Of a stretch of DNA of 64,000 nt, positions 59,903-64,000 are shown piece by piece; the stretch's first letter is position 1; each line of letters opens with the position of its first letter. The position numbers and the translations under genes are program-made. Under the pieces are notes generated by a model. The model searched no databases and was not told the DNA's origin. It was given only the letters and a program-made list of their open reading frames with translations. The DNA lies in contig LR134353.1 of NCBI GenBank assembly GCA_900637135.1, positions 3,534,001 through 3,598,000 on the forward strand, written 5' to 3'. This DNA is from Mycolicibacterium flavescens. Lineage in GTDB: Bacteria > Actinomycetota > Actinomycetes > Mycobacteriales > Mycobacteriaceae.

Positions 59903-60619
59903 ATGGCGCCGACGTTGCCGGGCTTCGACGAGTGGCTGAATGCCGCTCTGATCGAGGAGGCAGACAGGGTCGGCGAATCCATCGAGACATACATCGGCCG
60001 CGCCGTCGCCGCTCGGATGATCATCGAACGGGCGCGCCGCGGTGAGGGCGATGTGCGCGAACTCATGGCGCACGTCAAAACGTTGAACCTGGACACGCAC
60101 GACCCGGTCACAGCCCTCGCCGAGGGTGCCGTCATCTCCGACCCCGACCGACTGCGCGCGCTCTATGACAGTGGTTTGCTCAACGCGGAACGCGCCCGCA
60201 GCCTCGACCGCATCGTCGGCATGGTGGTGACCGCGGTCGGGGTGCCGTCAGCCGCGGTGACACTGATCGATCGCGACACCCAGTTCATGTGCAGCGCAAT
60301 CGGTCTGACCGGCGAAATGGCAGTCAGACGTCAAGGCCCTTTGAAGGGTTCTCTCGGACGCGAGGTTCTCGTCACCGGCAAGCCGCTCGTCGTCGCCGAT
60401 GCCCGGAAGGAACCGCTACTGCGCGACCATTGGGCGGTGAAGGAGGGCGTCGTCGTGGCTTACGCGGGCTTCCCCCTGACGGACGCCCAGGGACACACGA
60501 TCGGCACGCTCATCGCCTGGGACACCCGGCCTCGCCAATGGATGCCCGGCCATGTCCAGGTGATGGAGGACTTCGTTATGGTGCTGCGCGCGCGCCTGTT
60601 CGGCGTTAATCCGGACTGA
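59903..60619 (+). CDS. GAF-domain protein
   Basis: The 238-residue soluble protein has an N-terminal helical part (about 1-75, LPGFDEWLNAALIEEADRVG and IERARRGEGDVRELMAHVK) and a GAF sensor domain (about 90-232), with VTAVGVPSAAVTLIDRDTQFMCSAIGL and GREVLVTGKPLVVADARKEPLLRDH and the typical VAYAGFPLTDAQGHTIGTL. GAF domains bind small molecules or heme; no output domain is attached. It is divergent from the LuxR regulator and could be its sensory partner, but the link is only positional. Confidence 0.85.
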   Translation: MAPTLPGFDEWLNAALIEEADRVGESIETYIGRAVAARMIIERARRGEGDVRELMAHVKTLNLDTHDPVTALAEGAVISDPDRLRALYDSGLLNAERARSLDRIVGMVVTAVGVPSAAVTLIDRDTQFMCSAIGLTGEMAVRRQGPLKGSLGREVLVTGKPLVVADARKEPLLRDHWAVKEGVVVAYAGFPLTDAQGHTIGTLIAWDTRPRQWMPGHVQVMEDFVMVLRARLFGVNPD

Positions 60620-60631
60620 CCTCGTAGCCGG

Positions 60632-61618
<987 letters not shown>

Positions 61619-61811
61619 TCACCTGGTCTTTGGTCCGCTTGACGCGGTTCTGTCGCCCGACATCGACACTACCCCTGGGGGACGACATCCACGGCTAACA
61701 CAACATCGTGTGTTGGCGTGTCGTTCCCGCCGACGAGTTACCGCTGCCGCCCGTGGGCATTCTGATCGACTCTGCGCGCTGTTTCGGCCGAAATCGCGAT
61801 CTCGGCGCACA

Positions 61812-63338
61812 CTAGGCAGCCAGCGACGCGCGCTGCCCGCCGAAGAACCGATACTCCGATTTGTCGAACTTGCGGGTGGCCAACCAGTACTGCCATGTCA
61901 TGCCGCTCCACAGCGTCCGGTTCACGCCGTGCTCGTCGAGATACCAGCTCTGACAGCCGCCGGTGCTCCACACGGTCCCGGACAGTTCGTCCTGCAGCTG
62001 CTCGTTGTAGCTGTCCTGCGCCTCGCGGGTCGGCGTCAACGCCTGCGCGCCGGCCCGGTCGACGGCCGCGATCGCCTGCGCGGCGTAGCGGATCTGCGAT
62101 TCGATCATGAACACCACCGAGTTGTGCCCCAGCGCGGTGTTGGGCCCGAGCAGAAAGAACAGGTTCGGCATGTCGGCGACCGTGATGCCGCGCAGCGCCG
62201 CGATGCCCTCGCGGTTCCAGCGGTCCACTAGGTCCTCGCCACGCGGGCCCTTGATGTGGACGTACGTATAGGAGTCGGTGACGTGGAATCCGGTGGCGAA
62301 CACGACGACGTCGGTTTCCCTTTCGACGCCGTCGGCGGTGACGATGCCCGTCGGCGTGAACCGCGCAATGGCGTCGGTGACGACGTCGGTCTTCGGATCG
62401 GCGATGCCGCGATAGTACGTGTCGGAGTTCAGGATTCGCTTACACCCGGCCCGGTAGTTCGGCGTCAGCTTGCGGCGCAACTCGCGGTCCTTGATCGACT
62501 TGTTGATGTTCCACTTACCCAGCAGCTCACCGATTTTCAGCAGCCGCGGCTCGCGCGTCATCGCGAAACCGACGCCCTCGTGGATCCAGTAGATGGCCGC
62601 CCGCATCAGTTGCCGGGTGCCGGGCACGTTGGTGAAGAGGTCGCGCGCCCATCGCGGAATCGGGTTGTTGGGCCGCGGCATCACCCATGCCGGCGTGCGC
62701 TGATACAGGTGCAGCGCGCCGACGTCCTTGACAATCTCCGGCACGATCTGAATCGCACTCGCACCGGTGCCGATCACCGCCACCCGTTTGCCGGTCAGAT
62801 CGACGTCATGGTCCCACTCGGCGGAATGAAAAGTGGCACCGGCGAATTCGTCGAGCCCGGGGAATTCCGGGACGAACGGGATATGCAGGCCGCCCGCCCC
62901 GGAGACGACGAACTGCGCGACGAACTCGCGCCCGTCCTTGGTGAAGACGTGCCAGCGCAGTTCGTTGTCGTCCCAATGGGCACGGTCGACGTGGGCACCG
63001 AAGCGGATGTAGCGACGCAGCCCGTACTTTTCGGTCACGCCCTTGAGGTAATCGAAGATCTCCGGCTGGAACGACCACATGTGACGCCAGTCGGCCTTGG
63101 GCTCGAACGAGAACGAGTACATGTGCGACGGGATGTCGCAGGCGCACCCGGGGTAGGTGTTGTCGCGCCAGGTGCCACCGATCTCGTCGGCCTTCTCCAG
63201 CATCAGGAAGTCGACGTTCTGGCGTTGCAGCGCAATGGCCATTCCGAGACCGGAGAAGCCGGTGCCGATGATCAGTGCGCGGGTGTGCACCGGTTGTTGG
63301 GCAGTGGTGTCCTCGGCCGTCTGCTCGGCAACCGTCAT
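61812..63338 (-). CDS. Flavin-containing Baeyer-Villiger-type monooxygenase (Rv3049c type)
   Basis: The 508-residue FAD/NADPH monooxygenase has the FAD loop GTGFSGLG (about 24-31), the Baeyer-Villiger fingerprint FAGATFHSAEWDH, the second Rossmann loop VIGTGASAIQIVP, and the ATGFHVTD-like block VVFATGFHVTDSY. These suit class B oxygenases that insert oxygen next to ketones, including the EtaA-like family. The substrate is unknown. The ATG at 63338 (MTVAEQTAED) was chosen; a longer frame to 63389 lacks similarity. It ends near a 12-bp palindrome, TTTCGGCCGAAA at 61782. Confidence 0.92.
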   Translation of the reverse strand: MTVAEQTAEDTTAQQPVHTRALIIGTGFSGLGMAIALQRQNVDFLMLEKADEIGGTWRDNTYPGCACDIPSHMYSFSFEPKADWRHMWSFQPEIFDYLKGVTEKYGLRRYIRFGAHVDRAHWDDNELRWHVFTKDGREFVAQFVVSGAGGLHIPFVPEFPGLDEFAGATFHSAEWDHDVDLTGKRVAVIGTGASAIQIVPEIVKDVGALHLYQRTPAWVMPRPNNPIPRWARDLFTNVPGTRQLMRAAIYWIHEGVGFAMTREPRLLKIGELLGKWNINKSIKDRELRRKLTPNYRAGCKRILNSDTYYRGIADPKTDVVTDAIARFTPTGIVTADGVERETDVVVFATGFHVTDSYTYVHIKGPRGEDLVDRWNREGIAALRGITVADMPNLFFLLGPNTALGHNSVVFMIESQIRYAAQAIAAVDRAGAQALTPTREAQDSYNEQLQDELSGTVWSTGGCQSWYLDEHGVNRTLWSGMTWQYWLATRKFDKSEYRFFGGQRASLAA

Positions 63339-63455
63339 GGTCTCCCCTATTACCCCAGTTGGCGCGTGCACCCTACGTGGTGGGCACATCCTGGGAACGC
63401 CGGTACTGGGTACTTTCCAGTCTCCGGTCCGCGCGAAGTGGTGTCAACGCCGAAG

Positions 63456-64000
63456 TCAGGCGACGGGCTGCTGCTTGCGAACGGCGGTGTTAATCGGCTG
63501 GTCAGGGTCAATCTGGATGCCGAGCAGCTCGGCGGTGCCGTTGATCGCGCCCACCATGATCGTGGTCATGTGCGCGACGAACTGATCGGCGGGCATGCGG
63601 CGGGTGCCGTCGTCATCGTCGCCCAGCCACCAGTCCGTCGCCGATGCCGCGGTACCGAAGATTGCGTACGCCGCGAGCTCGAAGGCTGCCGGATCCGGCG
63701 CCAGATCCTTGAGTTCCTCGCTGATCATGTCGGCGACGGCGAGCGTGATCTCGCTGCCCCGGTTGACGGTCGTCATCGCGGCTGCTGACTTGTCGGCGAA
63801 CCGACCCTGCAACAGGAACCGCACCACGTTGGGATGCTGCTCGACCAGCTCGACGTAATGCCCGACGCCACGCCCGACGATCTGGCGCGCGGAGTCATGC
63901 TCCACATCGATCGACGGGATGATCGCCGCCCACAACATGTCTCGCATGCGCTGGCCGATCTCGCCGAACATGTCGGACTTGTCGGTGAAGTGGCGGTAGA
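63456..64000 (-). CDS. TetR-family regulator, N-terminus off window
   Basis: Partial: the frame is open to the right edge. The visible start YRHFTDKSDMFGEIGQRM is the end of the TetR helix-turn-helix. The rest is an all-helical ligand domain with PNVVRFLLQGRFADKSAAAMTTVNRG, and it closes with ATDWWLGDDDDGTRRMPADQFVAHMTTIMVGAINGTAELLGIQ. It corresponds to Rv3050c. It lies 117 bp upstream of the monooxygenase gene on the same strand and may control it, as TetR genes beside flavin monooxygenases often do. Confidence 0.88.
   Translation of the reverse strand, partial: YRHFTDKSDMFGEIGQRMRDMLWAAIIPSIDVEHDSARQIVGRGVGHYVELVEQHPNVVRFLLQGRFADKSAAAMTTVNRGSEITLAVADMISEELKDLAPDPAAFELAAYAIFGTAASATDWWLGDDDDGTRRMPADQFVAHMTTIMVGAINGTAELLGIQIDPDQPINTAVRKQQPVA

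Noticed and set aside
59903-60130. Ribbon-helix-helix antitoxin in the N-terminus of the GAF protein
   Set aside because: The first 40 residues are helical but lack the leading strand, and no toxin gene is next to it.
61782-61793. TTTCGGCCGAAA as an operator
   Set aside because: It is a perfect but short 12-bp palindrome, downstream of the monooxygenase stop rather than in a promoter; such palindromes are expected by chance in GC-rich DNA.

Overview
This window is a GC-rich mycobacterial chromosome segment. From ilvC to the TetR gene at the right edge, the gene order follows Mycobacterium tuberculosis Rv3001c-Rv3050c: ilvC-ilvN-ilvB, cfp6, doxX, lppZ, gatB, pfkA, gatA-gatC, the Rv3013 ACT protein, ligA, Rv3015c, lpqA, mnmA, iscS, Rv3026c-Rv3027c, etfA-etfB, Rv3030-Rv3032, Rv3034c-Rv3035, Rv3036c-Rv3041c, serB2, ctaD, fecB, adhC, nrdF2, Rv3049c and Rv3050c. 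No PE/PPE or ESX gene lies between lpqA and mnmA, where M. tuberculosis carries a block of them. The species is therefore another mycobacterium, probably an environmental or fast-growing one. No rRNA, tRNA, CRISPR array, insertion sequence or prophage was found.

Layout. 1-1,026: a partial MerR/B12-type regulator and an actinobacterial protein of unknown function. 1,084-4,745: the ilvB-ilvN-ilvC operon, with a leader peptide and an attenuator in front of ilvB. 4,773-13,533: core genes (cfp6, doxX, lppZ, gatB, pfkA, gatA, gatC), interrupted by an SDR reductase/SMR exporter/TetR module. 13,614-17,974: an ACT protein, then a tight five-gene cluster (DUF4178, DUF2617, DUF4247, DUF350, membrane-fused polyamine aminopropyltransferase). 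17,979-28,632: a small Cys-rich protein, ligA, a YjbR protein, an acyl-CoA ligase, a secreted repeat protein, an Rv3015c homologue, lpqA, mnmA, iscS and an acyltransferase. 28,629-32,932: an OlsB-like acyltransferase, a nitroreductase, an NAD(P)-binding protein and etfA/etfB.

33,127-38,821 holds genes of the methylglucose lipopolysaccharide (MGLP) type: methyltransferase, GH57 enzyme, GT4 glucosyltransferase and acetyltransferase. An IniB-like acidic repeat protein is inserted among them. 38,878-47,156: a PQQ-propeller lipoprotein, an AGCS symporter, a TB22.2 homologue, two methyltransferases, a short EchA17, a NUDIX protein and an ABC ATPase. 47,114-49,695: a divergent yczE/MocR pair with a clear operator, an unlisted 51-codon ORF in front of yczE, and a 36-bp minisatellite that lengthens YczE. 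49,807-55,545: serB2, ctaD, fecB, a YCII protein and adhC. 55,574-60,619: an accessory stretch with a secreted protein, hairpins, a DUF4242 protein, a large STAND-LuxR regulator and a GAF protein. 60,632-64,000: nrdF2, a flavin monooxygenase and a truncated TetR gene.

The most notable regulatory elements are: a leader peptide with branched-chain codons and a terminator whose ascending arm can pair with those codons; the palindrome between the SDR and TetR genes; the inverted repeat between yczE and mocR; a palindromic box upstream of the IniB-like gene; and four copies of a roughly 60-bp imperfect palindrome dispersed between genes. The best candidates for under-described systems are the DUF350/polyamine-synthase cluster, the yczE locus with its small ORF, and the IniB-like protein with its palindromic box.
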